NCBI GenBank assembly: GCA_021730835.1
Contig: JAKFYP010000218.1
Coordinates: forward strand, 1-5,469
Length of the DNA stretch: 5,469 bases
From: Alphaproteobacteria bacterium
Lineage (GTDB): Bacteria > Pseudomonadota > Alphaproteobacteria > Rickettsiales > UBA998
Direction of reading: 5' to 3'
In this document: positions 5,077 through 5,469 of the stretch, one piece after another
Layout: each line of letters begins with the position of its first letter
Numbering within the stretch: position 1 is the first letter of the stretch
Position numbers and translations under genes: made by a program
The notes under the pieces: generated by a model
The model's input: the letters and a program-made list of their open reading frames with translations, nothing else
Database searches by the model: none
Told to the model about the DNA's origin: nothing

Positions 5077-5469
5077 GTGATCGAACCCGGCGCGACGATC
5101 GGCATTCTCGGCGGCGGGCAACTGGGCCGGATGCTGGCGCTGGAAGCGGCCCGCATGGGCTACCGGGCGCATATTTATTGCCCGGAGGCCGATTCCCCCG
5201 CCGCTGAAATTGCCGCCGCCGCGACCGTTGCCGCCTACGATGACCCCAAGGCGCTGGCCGCCTTCGCCGCTGCGGTGGATGTCGTCACCGTCGAGTTTGA
5301 AAACGTGCCCTCCGAATGCCTGACGCGATTGGCGCATTCCGTGCCGGTGCGCCCCGGCCCGTCTTTGTTTCATATCGCACGCCACCGCCTGCGGGAGAAG
5401 CAATTTATCCGCGGGCAGGGCATTGATACCGCGCCGTTTGCCGCGGTGAACGATCCGGATATGCTCCAT
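5077..5469 (+). CDS. purK: N5-carboxyaminoimidazole ribonucleotide synthase, PurK (5' part, cut by window end)
   Basis: PurK uses ATP and bicarbonate to carboxylate AIR to N5-CAIR, the substrate of PurE. It belongs to the ATP-grasp superfamily. The visible 131 codons cover the N-terminal preATP-grasp domain. They start MIEPGATIGILGGGQLGRML, the classic PurK opening, followed by ALEAARMGYRAHIY (21-34), and DVVTVEFENVP near 68-78, also typical. Family members are about 350-400 residues, so the ATP-grasp core lies beyond the right edge. The GTG at 5077-5079 is chosen because the ribosome binding site sits six bases upstream and the GILGGGQLGRM motif then begins at residue 9. It follows purE by 2 bases, so a purEK operon is clear. 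Confidence 0.96.
   Translation, partial: MIEPGATIGILGGGQLGRMLALEAARMGYRAHIYCPEADSPAAEIAAAATVAAYDDPKALAAFAAAVDVVTVEFENVPSECLTRLAHSVPVRPGPSLFHIARHRLREKQFIRGQGIDTAPFAAVNDPDMLH

Noticed and set aside
4570..5469. Long minus-strand frame of 299 codons opposite purE and purK
   Set aside because: It lies antisense to two clear enzyme genes with intact motifs, and its translation shows no recognisable domain.

Overview
The window looks like a moderately GC-rich proteobacterial chromosome. The gene set (thioredoxin-reductase-like ferredoxin-NADP+ reductase, FolD, RadC, class I PurE, PurK, a TSUP permease) fits Beta- or Gammaproteobacteria. Nothing here fixes the genus, and the class is inference.

Layout from left to right. 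Bases 1-127 hold the 3' end of an IS4-like (DUF4372-type) transposase gene and the probable terminus of that insertion sequence. A TSUP/TauE-SafE membrane permease follows on the minus strand (189-953). On the plus strand, a short leader with two small hairpins and an 11-codon upstream ORF precedes a 58-codon ORF (1088-1264) that has a near-perfect Shine-Dalgarno sequence. This small ORF converges on folD with a 6-base gap. The minus-strand operon FNR (2155-3174) -> folD (1271-2158) is joined by a 4-base GTGA stop/start overlap. A 532-base stretch without a confident gene (3175-3706) separates it from radC (3707-4390, minus). radC is divergent from purE (4580-5074, plus), which is followed 2 bases later by a GTG-started purK cut off by the window end.

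The most unusual part is 3432-3636, where six perfect inverted repeats lie almost end to end. Three of them share an identical 19-base core (GCATCCCACAGGTGGATGC), one copy inverted relative to the other two. The outer stem bases differ between copies but still pair, so structure appears to be maintained. No transposase or other protein gene in the window explains them. A palindromic intergenic repeat family or a structured RNA downstream of radC are the main readings.

Functionally, FolD supplies formyl-THF used in purine synthesis and PurE/PurK carry out the AIR carboxylation steps, so the window touches one-carbon and purine metabolism. FNR supplies NADPH/ferredoxin redox exchange, and FolD uses NADP+. 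The proximity may be incidental because the two sets lie on opposite strands, separated by radC.
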